A stretch of DNA of 64,000 nucleotides from a candidate division KSB3 bacterium (GTDB lineage Bacteria; Moduliflexota; Moduliflexia; Moduliflexales; Moduliflexaceae): assembly GCA_002748425.1 (NCBI GenBank), contig PDSJ01000021.1, positions 1 to 64,000 of the forward strand. The letters run 5' to 3'. Below, in pieces: positions 8,216 through 16,933 of this stretch. How positions within the stretch are numbered: the first letter of the stretch is position 1; each line of letters starts with the position of its first letter. The translations under genes were made by a program, and so were the position numbers. Below the pieces are notes generated by a model, which had not been told where the DNA came from, did not search any database, and saw only the letters and a list, made by a program, of their open reading frames with translations.

Positions 8216-9744
8216 CGCGTTCCATTGATTAATGCGGTGACCAGGCCTTGAAAGCTGTGCTCATCTGCCGTGATTTCAGGTTCAAGCCTATTCTGCATCA
8301 GCGTTCCTGTTGTCACCGGACCGATGGAAATGATTCGGAATTTTCGCCGCTGCTCCACCAGAAAATCGGCCCCGAGCATTGTGAGAAAATTTGTCACGGT
8401 GCTGCTACTGGTAAAGCTTATCCAGTCAAGTGCTTCGGCAAGAATTCGGGATTTCAAGCGCTCTACACGCTCAGGCTCCATGCGGGCGAGGCGGTTTTCA
8501 TAGACCGGAATGTCATCAACAACCGCACCTGCTTGCCGCAACCGTTCAGCGGTGGCCGGAGCGCTTAAATCAGAGCGCGGAAACAGCAGGTGTTTCCCGG
8601 TAAGACAGTGCGAAGCAAGCAATTCGTCCACCATCTTCTCTGAGGTCGAAACTGCCGGCAGCACATCGGCATGAAGTGAATACGCATGCAGTCTTTCCAG
8701 ACCCGGCCTGCCGATCGCAACGATTTTCACGCCGCGCAACGCGCGGACATCATCTCCAAGCTGAAACAGGCGCCGAAAAAACATATCAACAGCGTTACCG
8801 CTGGTAAACAGCAGATAGTCGTAGTCCTCAAGCTTGTTGAGCGCGTTGTCAAATCTGGGGTTATCCGTGATTGCAACGACCTCGATCGTCGGGAAAGAAA
8901 GGACCTCAGCCCCTTGTGCTTCAAGCAATTGTGTTAATTTCCCTTCTGAACAGGCATTTCTGGTCACCAGAACGCGCTGACCGAAAAGCGGCCGGCGATC
9001 AAACCAAGCCAAATCCTCCCGCAACGCCACAGAAGCGCCGATCACCACCAGGGCCGGCGGCGTTATTTGCTGCTCCTCAGCCGCCTGCGCAATGTTCTCC
9101 AGTGTGCCGGTCACAGTCATCTGCGAAGAATACGTCCCACAGCGGATAACGGCTGCAGGAGTGTGCGGATCGCGTCCGGAGGCCAGCAGACGCGGCACGA
9201 TTGTCGCAAGGCGTTTGATCCCCATGTAAATAACAATCGTATCGCAGCCTCTGCCAATCATGTCCCAATTCACACCAGCGTTTCCTGCGGATTTTTGCGC
9301 CTCATGGCCAGTCACAAACACAACGCTTGACGCAATATTGCGGTGCGTAAGCGGAATGCCTGCATAGGCAGAAACAGCGATTGCGGCCGGAATGCCGGGA
9401 ACAATCTCAAAAGGAATACGATGCTTCATCAGTTCGAGCGCCTCTTCCCCTCCTCGGCCGAAGACAAAGGGGTCGCCCCCTTTCAGGCGCACGACGCAGG
9501 AATACTTCCGGGACAAATCCACCAGTAAGGCACTGATCTCTTCTTGCTTTTTCGTATGACGTCCGGCCTTTTTTCCTACGTAAATCTGCTCACTTTGCGG
9601 GCAGACAGAGGTCAACAGGTTCTTGTTGACCAGATAATCATAGACGACGGCATCCGCTTTTTCAAGACAGTCCTTTGCTTTAACGGTCAACAGCGCGGGA
9701 TCTCCGGGGCCCGCACCAACTAAATAGACTTTGCCTGTTTGCAT
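8212..9744 (-). CDS. cobA-hemD: Fused uroporphyrinogen-III C-methyltransferase / uroporphyrinogen-III synthase
   Basis: Bifunctional cytosolic tetrapyrrole enzyme. Residues about 1-245 are the SAM-dependent methyltransferase that makes precorrin-2: VYLVGAGPGDPALLTVKA, RLKGGDPFVFGRGGEE, GIPLTHR and FVTGHE are all present. Residues about 255-510 are uroporphyrinogen-III synthase (RPLFGQRVLVTR..., SGNAVDMFF, FTSSSTVTNF), which closes the linear tetrapyrrole. The fusion is known in several anaerobic lineages. The frame opens with a TTG at 9753, but the ATG at 9744 is preferred. It lies downstream of hemC on the same strand, so hydroxymethylbilane is made and consumed by products of one operon. 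Methyltransferase presence points to siroheme or cobalamin. Confidence 0.93.
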   Translation of the reverse strand: MQTGKVYLVGAGPGDPALLTVKAKDCLEKADAVVYDYLVNKNLLTSVCPQSEQIYVGKKAGRHTKKQEEISALLVDLSRKYSCVVRLKGGDPFVFGRGGEEALELMKHRIPFEIVPGIPAAIAVSAYAGIPLTHRNIASSVVFVTGHEAQKSAGNAGVNWDMIGRGCDTIVIYMGIKRLATIVPRLLASGRDPHTPAAVIRCGTYSSQMTVTGTLENIAQAAEEQQITPPALVVIGASVALREDLAWFDRRPLFGQRVLVTRNACSEGKLTQLLEAQGAEVLSFPTIEVVAITDNPRFDNALNKLEDYDYLLFTSGNAVDMFFRRLFQLGDDVRALRGVKIVAIGRPGLERLHAYSLHADVLPAVSTSEKMVDELLASHCLTGKHLLFPRSDLSAPATAERLRQAGAVVDDIPVYENRLARMEPERVERLKSRILAEALDWISFTSSSTVTNFLTMLGADFLVEQRRKFRIISIGPVTTGTLMQNRLEPEITADEHSFQGLVTALINGTR

Positions 9745-9831
9745 AACGTTCAAAACTCAGAGCGCGGAAAGGCATATTTTCCTTCAACAGCTTGCACATG
9801 ATTCCGGCGAAAGGGGCTGTCCTGTTGCTCT

Positions 9832-10725
9832 CTAGCCAAGCTTCACCTTTCCTGAAATCTTCCGCGCCAAGTCTTGTCCGACTCCTTCCGGGAAGCTCGT
9901 AGTCCCCACAGCGCAGTCCTGAACAATGCGATCTTCCTTCGGCATATAGACCCCTGAAAGGGTCAATTGTTCTCCCTGTACAGTCGATATCACTCCCAGC
10001 GGGATCTGGCAACCACCGCCGACCCCCTTTAAAAAGGCTCTTTCAGCCCGTGCACACAATGCACTCTCATGATGGTTGATACGCGAAAACATCCCGCGCA
10101 TGGCGATTTCATCGCGGCATTCAACGGCAACAGTTCCCTGTCCGACCGCCGGATACATCATTTTCTGCGGAATCACTTCGCCGATCAAATCGATTTTTTC
10201 CAGGCGTTTTAAAGCAGCATATGCCAGAATCAGCCCATGCCAATCACTCTCCTGAAGCTTCCGAAGCCGGGTTTCAATGTTCCCGCGAATATCCACAATA
10301 CACAAATCTCGGCGATAATGCCGCAATTGGAATTTTCGTCTCAAACTTCCGGTCGCAATAATGCCATGTCGAGGGATCGCGTCTAAAGAAAGCTTGCCCT
10401 TGCTGACCAGCACATCGTTGGGGCGATCGCGGGGGAGATATGCACCGATCGTCACACCGGTCGGCTGCTCGATCGGAAGGTCTTTCAAGCTGTGAACGGC
10501 AAAATCGATTTCCCGATTTATCAGGCTGTTCTCCAACTCTTTTGTAAACAGCCCCTTTCCACCGATTTGAACGAGAGGAATATTCTGAAGACGATCGCCT
10601 CGCGTTTTTATGACTCGAATCTCAATCTTCAGGTCCGGCCAGACCTTTTGAAGCGATTCGACGACACGTTGTGTTTGTTTTCGAGCAAGACTGCTACCTC
10701 TTGTCCCGGCAATGAGTTTCGTCAT
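9832..10725 (-). CDS. hemC: Hydroxymethylbilane synthase (porphobilinogen deaminase)
   Basis: Polymerises four porphobilinogen molecules into hydroxymethylbilane in the cytosol. The 297-residue protein has the N-terminal GTRGSSLARKQT, the substrate loop HSLKDLP with conserved Asp nearby, RGNIETRLRKL, and the GGGCQIPLG segment whose cysteine holds the dipyrromethane cofactor. Length is normal. The ATG at 10725 fits the family N-terminus. It is the first gene of the pair with cobA-hemD, 87 bases upstream. Confidence 0.95.
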   Translation of the reverse strand: MTKLIAGTRGSSLARKQTQRVVESLQKVWPDLKIEIRVIKTRGDRLQNIPLVQIGGKGLFTKELENSLINREIDFAVHSLKDLPIEQPTGVTIGAYLPRDRPNDVLVSKGKLSLDAIPRHGIIATGSLRRKFQLRHYRRDLCIVDIRGNIETRLRKLQESDWHGLILAYAALKRLEKIDLIGEVIPQKMMYPAVGQGTVAVECRDEIAMRGMFSRINHHESALCARAERAFLKGVGGGCQIPLGVISTVQGEQLTLSGVYMPKEDRIVQDCAVGTTSFPEGVGQDLARKISGKVKLG

Positions 10726-10944
10726 GCGTCACGAGTTTACTTATCGAAAAGATTTTCGGGCACATACAGTTCAAGCTAGAAGCGTCTGGCCGGCAATGAG
10801 CCCTGCAAGAGGGCCTTACGTATCCAGGGAGAAGATAGGCGGCGCTTTAACGGGACGACAAAAGCTCTTATCCATCAACAACTGTTGTGAACAGCTTTGT
10901 ACGAATAGCGTTGTCCCGGGAGCAGCGAGGATTGGGGATCTGTT

Positions 10945-11634
10945 CTACTCCAGAATTTCGACCAGTGTTCCGATTTGTACGCGATCGAAGAGGTCGATCA
11001 CATCCTGATTTTTCATCCGAATGCATCCATGAGACGCCGGACGGCCAATCAGTCCCTCCTCCTGTGTCCCATGAATATATATATAGCGGGAATGCGAATC
11101 AATGCCCGCCCCTGTATTAAGTCCGGATTCTTGGCCGTCAAGCCACATGATGCGCGTTGTCACAAGATCGTCCTCGATATCGGTATCATCTGTATAGATT
11201 TTGACAACTTCTCCGGTATTCACTCGAGCGCGAAAAACCGTGCCCAAAGGCGCACCATCACCGAACATTTCCGAAATTCGATGTGTGCCGAGCGGAGTCT
11301 TATTGCTGCCGGCCCGGCTGCCAACACCATACTTTGACGAGGAGATAGGATAAGAGGCCACTGCTGTCCCGTCCTTCACCAGATACAGAGTCTGTTCTGT
11401 CACATGGATAATAATTGCCTGCCTATCCTCTCGCAGGGCAAAACGCTCATAAAGCTTTTCCACAGCGTCCAGATGCTCGAAACGCGGTGTTTCTTCTGCT
11501 TCGACAGTATGCTGCACGTCGTTAGCGGTTTGGGAAAGATAATTCGTGACCATCGTCATGCCTACAGCTAAAAGAATTCCTCCCAACAGGATAAAAGCAC
11601 CCTGTCCTCTAAGAGAGCCGAGCATATTTTTCAT
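10945..11634 (-). CDS. L,D-transpeptidase (YkuD domain)
   Basis: Cell-wall enzyme that forms 3-3 peptidoglycan cross-links or attaches proteins to peptidoglycan. The protein has an N-terminal membrane anchor or signal (about residues 8-30, GAFILLGGILLAVGMTMV), then a YkuD domain starting near AIIIHVTEQTLYLVKDGT. The catalytic motif is IYIHGTQEEGLIGRPASHGCIRM, written here in two parts: HGT, and SHGCIRM with the active cysteine. The frame can begin at a GTG at 11661, but the ATG at 11634 has GAGGAG at good spacing and is chosen. About 229 residues. It stands alone. Confidence 0.88.
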   Translation of the reverse strand: MKNMLGSLRGQGAFILLGGILLAVGMTMVTNYLSQTANDVQHTVEAEETPRFEHLDAVEKLYERFALREDRQAIIIHVTEQTLYLVKDGTAVASYPISSSKYGVGSRAGSNKTPLGTHRISEMFGDGAPLGTVFRARVNTGEVVKIYTDDTDIEDDLVTTRIMWLDGQESGLNTGAGIDSHSRYIYIHGTQEEGLIGRPASHGCIRMKNQDVIDLFDRVQIGTLVEILE

Positions 11635-11939
11635 ACACAGATCTCCTCTATGCGTACTCACCTCAGGCTCTCTTTGCCGTGCAAAAAACAGGAAAGTCCA
11701 ATGACATGAGCTAGTCCATAATCGTGTGTTTCTCCAGACAGTATAAGCACTCCGCGCAGAAGCTCTTCACGAGTCCGGGAACGTCTTCTTCCGGAGTCGA
11801 TGGAAATGATGCATCACAAAAAGGTCAAGGAAAAATTCAAACTCCTCTAAAACAACGTCCCGGAATGTGCCTGTCCAGCGTCTGCTGTCTCCACATCGCC
11901 TTGTACGAATACACAACGATGGTTCGTCCGGCTTCGTAT
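11635..11939. other. Intergenic region, no gene seen
   Basis: About 300 bases between the L,D-transpeptidase and the metallophosphoesterase, both leftward. Open frames exist but have neither ribosome sites nor recognisable protein character. I see no clear terminator or promoter. Confidence 0.4.
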
Positions 11940-12887
11940 TCATCCGGGTTCACCCGGGCTTCCGTATTTTAACGTAATGAGGACCAGCTCCGGGCGGGTA
12001 TTATAGCGGACATGCAGGCTTGACGTTCCGACTCCGGAAGTTGTATAGCCCCGAATTGAGCCATACTGCCAGTGACCATACACAAAGGGGCCTTTTAATC
12101 TGGAATGCGTGATAAGCGGACCGATCAGAGGCAACGCGATCTGTCCGGCGTGGGTATGACCGCACAGACAGAGATTGACCAGTTCGGAATGGAGATTGAA
12201 TAACGCGCCTGTCGCGTGGGCAAGCAGCAAACGAAAGGCGTTTTCAGGAACGTTCTGCTGTGCTTTGGCAAAATCATCACATTTATAAAAATGCGGGTCG
12301 TCAACACCCAAAATCCAGATGCCGGCATTTCCCCGCCTGATTTCACACGATTCGTTGATCAACATCCTCACGCCAAGCCGTTCCAGATGGCGGATCATCT
12401 CCCAGGAATCATGATTTCCCAGAATACCGATGATCCCCTCTTTGCTCTGTATTGCAGGAAGAAAACGTTCAAACGCTTCAAGAACAGTCCGAAAATCACC
12501 GTGCATCTTAGCACGATAGTCCCCGCCCAACATGCAGAGATCGACGTCACAATCCGTCAGAGCCTCACAAAACGCTTCAAGCAGCAGATCGTTCCCGTCA
12601 ATATGCAAATCTGAGAGAAACAACAATTTAAATCCATCAAACTCCTCAGGAAGGCCAGAGTCAACATGCGAGAATTCAACGCGCTGAAAGTCCACCGAGT
12701 TACTGCGGCCCCGCTGATAAATGCCGGACAACTGCAGAATTGGTCTTACGAATGGAATAAAGATTGACAGGAATTGCTCGATCGTCTCAAAATGGAACGA
12801 TCGTTCCCAAAAAATGGGCTGGGTTGGATTGTAAATGAGTTCTTTATTGCGCCGTTCGGGCTTGACATGCTCTAAAATTCGCTGCAT
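11940..12887 (-). CDS. Metallophosphoesterase (calcineurin-like, YaeI-type)
   Basis: Dinuclear-metal phosphoesterase. The ligand motifs appear in order: FLSDLHIDGND (about residues 90-100), CMLGGDYRA (about 117-125), GILGNHDSWE (about 157-166), LLAHATG, and LCGHTHAGQIALP near 245-257. The family includes YaeI/YkuE-type enzymes acting on lipid-linked phosphates, but the substrate cannot be read here. About 315 residues; the N-terminal 75 residues before the catalytic domain lack an obvious signal peptide. The frame opens with TTG at 12890 and the ATG at 12887 is preferred. A TATAAT at 12914-12919 on the same strand could be a -10 box. Confidence 0.88.
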   Translation of the reverse strand: MQRILEHVKPERRNKELIYNPTQPIFWERSFHFETIEQFLSIFIPFVRPILQLSGIYQRGRSNSVDFQRVEFSHVDSGLPEEFDGFKLLFLSDLHIDGNDLLLEAFCEALTDCDVDLCMLGGDYRAKMHGDFRTVLEAFERFLPAIQSKEGIIGILGNHDSWEMIRHLERLGVRMLINESCEIRRGNAGIWILGVDDPHFYKCDDFAKAQQNVPENAFRLLLAHATGALFNLHSELVNLCLCGHTHAGQIALPLIGPLITHSRLKGPFVYGHWQYGSIRGYTTSGVGTSSLHVRYNTRPELVLITLKYGSPGEPG

Positions 12888-13202
12888 CAACGGATCATGA
12901 AGCCTTCTCCAAAATTATAGAACGAATCACGTATATCCTTCCAGGATATTCACTGTAATATCGGAAATTCTGTCAATCAATTTTCTGCAATGCCGCATAG
13001 ATATTCCGCAAGAAGCGCAAAATTCTTGTATTAGGGATTAAACCCCTCTGCCAGTTTAAGGGTCTGACCTCAAGAAATACGATACGCCGGCGTCTTATTC
13101 ACACACAAGCTGAGCACCACACACACAAAAGTTAACAGAAGGCTTCGACCGTGATTCGACAATTTCGGTGAAACCACCAAATACGTCTGGAGGAGGACCA
13201 TC
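12888..13202. other. Divergent intergenic region upstream of the HU gene
   Basis: About 315 bases between the leftward metallophosphoesterase and the rightward HU gene. It contains TATAAT on the minus strand (12914-12919) and AT-rich sequence at 12950-13040. No good TTGACA/TATAAT pair was found for the HU gene. No reading frame here looks coding. Confidence 0.4.
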
Positions 13203-13496
13203 ATGACAAAAGCAGATATCGTAGAACGAGCTTCAGCCGCAGTTGACATGCCAAAGCGTAAAGGTGAGGTCGTTGTAAATACAGTGTTACGCTGTATCAT
13301 CGACGCATTAGCAGATGGAGATCGCGTTGATTTACGAGGGTTTGGAAGCTTCCGGGTGAGTTCGAGAGACGATCGCACCGGACGCAATCCCCGCACCGGC
13401 GAGCTGATTGAGATTCCAGCCCAAAAAGTGCCGCTTTTTCGCGCAGGCAAAGAATTCCGCCGTCGGGTAAATAACGGGATGGAGAGCCTCAACTAG
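13203..13496 (+). CDS. HU/IHF family DNA-binding protein
   Basis: A 97-residue nucleoid protein that bends or packs DNA as a dimer. It shows the standard order: MTKADIVERASAA, then GDRVDLRGFGSFRV, the DNA-binding arm with GRNPRTGE, and VPLFRAGKEFRRRV. The IEIPAQKVPLF segment and length fit both HU and IHF-beta, so I do not assign a symbol. The start is supported by GGAGGAGG just upstream of ATG 13203. It is a single-gene unit. Confidence 0.92.
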   Translation: MTKADIVERASAAVDMPKRKGEVVVNTVLRCIIDALADGDRVDLRGFGSFRVSSRDDRTGRNPRTGELIEIPAQKVPLFRAGKEFRRRVNNGMESLN

Positions 13497-13842
13497 TCCC
13501 AGCTTGCCAAAACGCCCCCCTTGCAAGGGAACACGGGTTGGACCGACAGTTTACTCTGAGCGTGAGCACGCGAAAACAGCAGGCTTGCAGCAGAGTGATT
13601 CCAGAAGGACCAGTCCTTACGAGACGCTCTTGAACATATACTCTCAGAAAAATTCGGTCTACTCAGTGTTCCTTTATCAATTTTTACTTGACGTTGATCT
13701 GAGATTTCACGATTCTTTGCATTGTCAAACATCTTGGAAACGAAGTCTCTTTCGCAAATAAAGACAATGCTGCCTTCAGACTCAGTATGCCGCGAAATGG
13801 AAAACCTGCAGATCTCGGCTCCCATCAATAAATGACGACACC
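13497..13842. other. Intergenic region, no gene seen
   Basis: About 345 bases between the HU gene and the ABC ATPase gene. A TTGACG near 13689 lacks a convincing -10 box. Short open frames on both strands show no ribosome sites or protein character. Confidence 0.4.
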
Positions 13843-14691
13843 ATGAGCCTCTTTCTCGAATGCCGGCAACTATGTTTTCGTTATCCAGGGCAGGCGCACG
13901 ATCTCCTGAGTGCGCTCTCCTTCAGCGTGGAGCAAGGTGAATATCTCGGACTTTTAGGAGCTGAAAATTCCGGAAAGACAACCCTTGCCAAACTGTTAAA
14001 AGGATTAGTGCTGCCGACATCCGGCACAATTATTCTTCCTGGAACGGAGAACGTTGCCCTTTCACAAAAGATGCAGGCACAAGAACTTTTTCAATACCGA
14101 CACGCCTTTGGAGCCGTGTTCTCAGACCCGGAGCATCAAATCGTCGGAACAAGCGTTGAAGAAGATGTGGCCTTCGGTCCCGGCAACCTTCGACTCCCTC
14201 CACTGGAAATACGCGCGCGAACGGATCGCTGTTTGAAACAGCTCAGGCTGTTCCAGTATGCAAAACGTGCCCCGCACGAGCTGTCTGGCGGGGAGCAGCA
14301 ACGGCTGTGCATCGCTGGAATACTTGCTATGGAGCCGAAATGCCTGATTTTTGATGAACCGTTTAGTTTTCTCGATCAAAAGAGCCGGCAAGAACTGCTG
14401 CAACTGTTTCAGGACTTACAGCAGCAGGGAAAAACGCTGATCCATCTTACCAACGATCCGGAAGAATTACTCTCCTGCGATCGTGTGTTGTTACTGCAAA
14501 ACGGCTCTATTATCAGAGAATGCACAACTCAACAGCTATGGCAGGATCCCGAAATTCTTGAGCACATGGGTATCTCGCTGTCGGAATTTATGCAACTCCG
14601 TCATGAGCTGCAACGTAACGGCTACCCAATCCGCGCTGATTCCTTCTGCCCCAATGCCTTGGTTGAAGACATCTGCAAAACCGGAAGCTGA
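13843..14691 (+). CDS. Energy-coupling factor (ECF)-type transporter ATPase, orphan
   Basis: ATPase of the EcfA/CbiO kind that powers vitamin or metal-ion uptake at the membrane. Visible motifs: Walker A GAENSGKTT (about residues 40-48), the ECF-type Q-loop segment DPEHQIVGTSVEEDVAFGP (about 105-123), signature LSGGEQQR, and Walker B CLIFDEPFSFLD. The switch position that is normally His in ITHD reads LTND, so the H-loop histidine is Asn. No EcfT membrane component or substrate-binding S component lies nearby, so any partner must be elsewhere. No good ribosome site precedes ATG 13843. The 282-residue length is normal. Confidence 0.85.
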   Translation: MSLFLECRQLCFRYPGQAHDLLSALSFSVEQGEYLGLLGAENSGKTTLAKLLKGLVLPTSGTIILPGTENVALSQKMQAQELFQYRHAFGAVFSDPEHQIVGTSVEEDVAFGPGNLRLPPLEIRARTDRCLKQLRLFQYAKRAPHELSGGEQQRLCIAGILAMEPKCLIFDEPFSFLDQKSRQELLQLFQDLQQQGKTLIHLTNDPEELLSCDRVLLLQNGSIIRECTTQQLWQDPEILEHMGISLSEFMQLRHELQRNGYPIRADSFCPNALVEDICKTGS

Positions 14692-14807
14692 CAGGGCAGA
14701 ATTGCCGGGCCTCGAAAATTCTTGACAAAGAGCCGTGCTGTATGTGATGGTTGCTGTTCACGAAACAGCTGACATACAACGTTTCACCTCATAAGTAAGG
14801 AGGCTCT

Positions 14808-15743
14808 ATGAAACTTGTCACATTTATCCGGAACAACAGACCCTGCCCGGGAGTTATGCTCGATGATTCGTCGATACTGGATATTCAGAGCAGCTATGCC
14901 GCATATATGCGGCAGCAACACGAAGGGACAGCAGAAACGTTCGGCGGCTCAGTGAAAGAATTGCTCGAGCAAGGCGAAGCGGCTTTGAAGCGTGTTGCGG
15001 ACATCGTGCAATTCGCTGAAGCACAACGCCGGCAAGGTGTGGATATCAGTGCTGAGATTCTTCCGTTGAAAACTGTCCGCCTCGCAGCGCCGGTTCCGAA
15101 TCCTCAAAAAATTGTGGCAATCGGACAGAACTATCGGGATCATTGCCTTGAGCAGAATGCGCCGATCCCAGAATATCCGATTATTTTCACGAAATTTCCG
15201 ACCGCAATTATCGGTTGCGGCGAAGCGATCTGCTGGGATCCTGTCCTCACTCAGAAAGTCGACTATGAAGCTGAACTTGGCGTTGTCATTGGAAAACGCG
15301 CCTATCGGGTTTCAGCGGAAGATGCTTTCGACTATGTTGTCGGCTATATGAATGCCAATGATGTCTCGGCCCGTGACTTGCAATTTGGCGACAAACAGTG
15401 GGTTCGGGGAAAATCGCTTGATACGTTTGCCCCGCTCGGACCTTATCTGGTCACAAAAGATGAGATTGCTGATCCGCATGATTTAGAAATTCACGCGAGG
15501 TTAAACGGTAATATCATGCAGCATTCCAACACCAGTAACCTGATTTTCAGGATTCCAGCGCTGATTGAATTTATTTCACGTGCCTTTACCCTGCTTCCGG
15601 GCGATATTATCTTGACAGGGACTCCACCGGGGGTTGGAGTCTTCCGCGATCCTCCGGTTCTGATGAAGGCCGGTGATGTCATTACAATTGAAGTTGAAGG
15701 GCTGGGCACGTTGACCAACCCGGTTGCAGCATGGACATGTTAA
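14808..15743 (+). CDS. Fumarylacetoacetate hydrolase family protein
   Basis: Metal-dependent hydrolase, decarboxylase or isomerase of the FAH fold. The 311-residue protein has a variable N-terminal domain (1-100), then the catalytic region: IGQNYRDHCLEQ, the metal-ligand glutamates in DYEAELGVVIGKRA, GYMNANDVSARDLQ, and GDIILTGTPPGVG. Substrates in this family range from fumarylpyruvate and acylpyruvates to 2-keto-3-deoxy sugar acids, and sequence alone does not decide. AAGGAGG precedes the ATG at good spacing. TTGACA at 14722-14727 could be a -35 box for this gene, but the -10 at 17 bases (TGATGG) is poor. Confidence 0.88.
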   Translation: MKLVTFIRNNRPCPGVMLDDSSILDIQSSYAAYMRQQHEGTAETFGGSVKELLEQGEAALKRVADIVQFAEAQRRQGVDISAEILPLKTVRLAAPVPNPQKIVAIGQNYRDHCLEQNAPIPEYPIIFTKFPTAIIGCGEAICWDPVLTQKVDYEAELGVVIGKRAYRVSAEDAFDYVVGYMNANDVSARDLQFGDKQWVRGKSLDTFAPLGPYLVTKDEIADPHDLEIHARLNGNIMQHSNTSNLIFRIPALIEFISRAFTLLPGDIILTGTPPGVGVFRDPPVLMKAGDVITIEVEGLGTLTNPVAAWTC

Positions 15744-15924
15744 ACGATTATGACAGAGGCGGCAGACTCTTTGACGGCCTTGTTGATTTCTAGCTTGTCT
15801 GTGAGTTATTTCAGCCCACGTCTTCCATACACTACCTCAATCTGAGTTCTGAAGTCCTGAAGCACTGGCATGCAGATCGTGTGCAGCACATCCGGAACTT
15901 CGGTGCTCCGGTTTTTCTTGACTT

Positions 15925-16890
15925 ATGCGAATTTTATCGGGAATTCAGCCTTCCGGCGATTTACACATTGGCAATTATTTTGGCATGATGAAACGCATGA
16001 TCGAGTATCAGGAGACTGATACGCTTTTCTGTTTTATCGTCAACTATCATGCGCTCACGTCAGTCTTTGATGCCGAACGCTTACGACAACAAACGTTTGA
16101 TGCTGCTTGCGATTTCTTAGCGCTTGGCATCGATCCGGAGAAAGCGATCTTCTGGATACAATCAGACGTTCCGGAGGTCACAGAACTCACGTGGATCCTC
16201 TCGAATGCTACCAGCATGGGGCTGCTGGAACGCTGCCACTCGTATAAGGATAAAATTTCGAAGGGCTTAATTCCAAATCACGGCTTATTTGCGTACCCAG
16301 TGCTCATGGCCGCGGACATCTTATTGTTCGGCGCTCAACTCGTCCCTGTCGGTAAAGATCAGAAACAGCATGTCGAAATCACCAGAGATATTGCGCTGCG
16401 CTTTAATTCGACCTATGGCGAAACGTTTGTAATTCCCGACGTGGACATTCCTGAACATGTCGCGAAAGTGCCTGGCCTGGACGGGGAAAAAATGTCGAAA
16501 TCCTATAACAACACCATTCCGATCTTCAGCACGGAAAAGCAATTACGGAAGAAGATTATGGCGATTAAAACCGACACAATCCCGGTCGAAGCCCCAAAGG
16601 ATCCGGATAACAGCGTGTTATTTGATATTTACTCGTTATTCCTGAGTCAGGACGAGCAACAGGAGCTGCGTCATCGCTTCCTGACACCAGGCTTGATGTA
16701 TGGGCATGTGAAGCAAGAATTATTCGAAAAAGTTTGGGAATATTTCGCGCCATATCGCGCCAAACGTCAGGAATACGCCGACAATCCGAATCGAGTGCGG
16801 GAGATTTTAAAATACGGTGCAGAAAAGGCCCGCGCCGTCGGAAGCGAGTATCTGGAGAAAGCCCGCCATAACGTGGGGTTGCTCTATTAA
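15925..16890 (+). CDS. trpS: Tryptophanyl-tRNA synthetase
   Basis: Class I aminoacyl-tRNA synthetase charging tRNA-Trp. The 321-residue protein has the HIGH-type motif in GIQPSGDLHIGNYFG, the Trp-pocket region VGKDQKQHVEITRDIA, and the KMSKS loop in GLDGEKMSKSYNN. Length matches bacterial TrpS. No T-box leader was recognised in the 180 bases upstream, and the ribosome site before ATG 15925 is weak. The gene converges on the unknown 527-residue protein gene. Confidence 0.95.
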   Translation: MRILSGIQPSGDLHIGNYFGMMKRMIEYQETDTLFCFIVNYHALTSVFDAERLRQQTFDAACDFLALGIDPEKAIFWIQSDVPEVTELTWILSNATSMGLLERCHSYKDKISKGLIPNHGLFAYPVLMAADILLFGAQLVPVGKDQKQHVEITRDIALRFNSTYGETFVIPDVDIPEHVAKVPGLDGEKMSKSYNNTIPIFSTEKQLRKKIMAIKTDTIPVEAPKDPDNSVLFDIYSLFLSQDEQQELRHRFLTPGLMYGHVKQELFEKVWEYFAPYRAKRQEYADNPNRVREILKYGAEKARAVGSEYLEKARHNVGLLY

Positions 16891-16896
16891 ACAGCA

Positions 16897-16926
16897 CCTT
16901 GAGGAATGACGTTCGCTCGCTCAAGG
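16897..16926. terminator. Short hairpin between convergent genes
   Basis: CCTTGAG at 16897-16903 pairs with CTCAAGG at 16920-16926 across a 16-base loop. It sits just after the trpS stop and just before the end of the convergent gene. There is no T-run on either side, so a role as a terminator is only a possibility. Confidence 0.3.
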
Positions 16927-16933
16927 AAGGAGC

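Noticed and set aside
13504..13761. 85-codon open frame after the HU gene
   Set aside because: No ribosome site and no protein-like composition; the opposite strand is open as well by chance.
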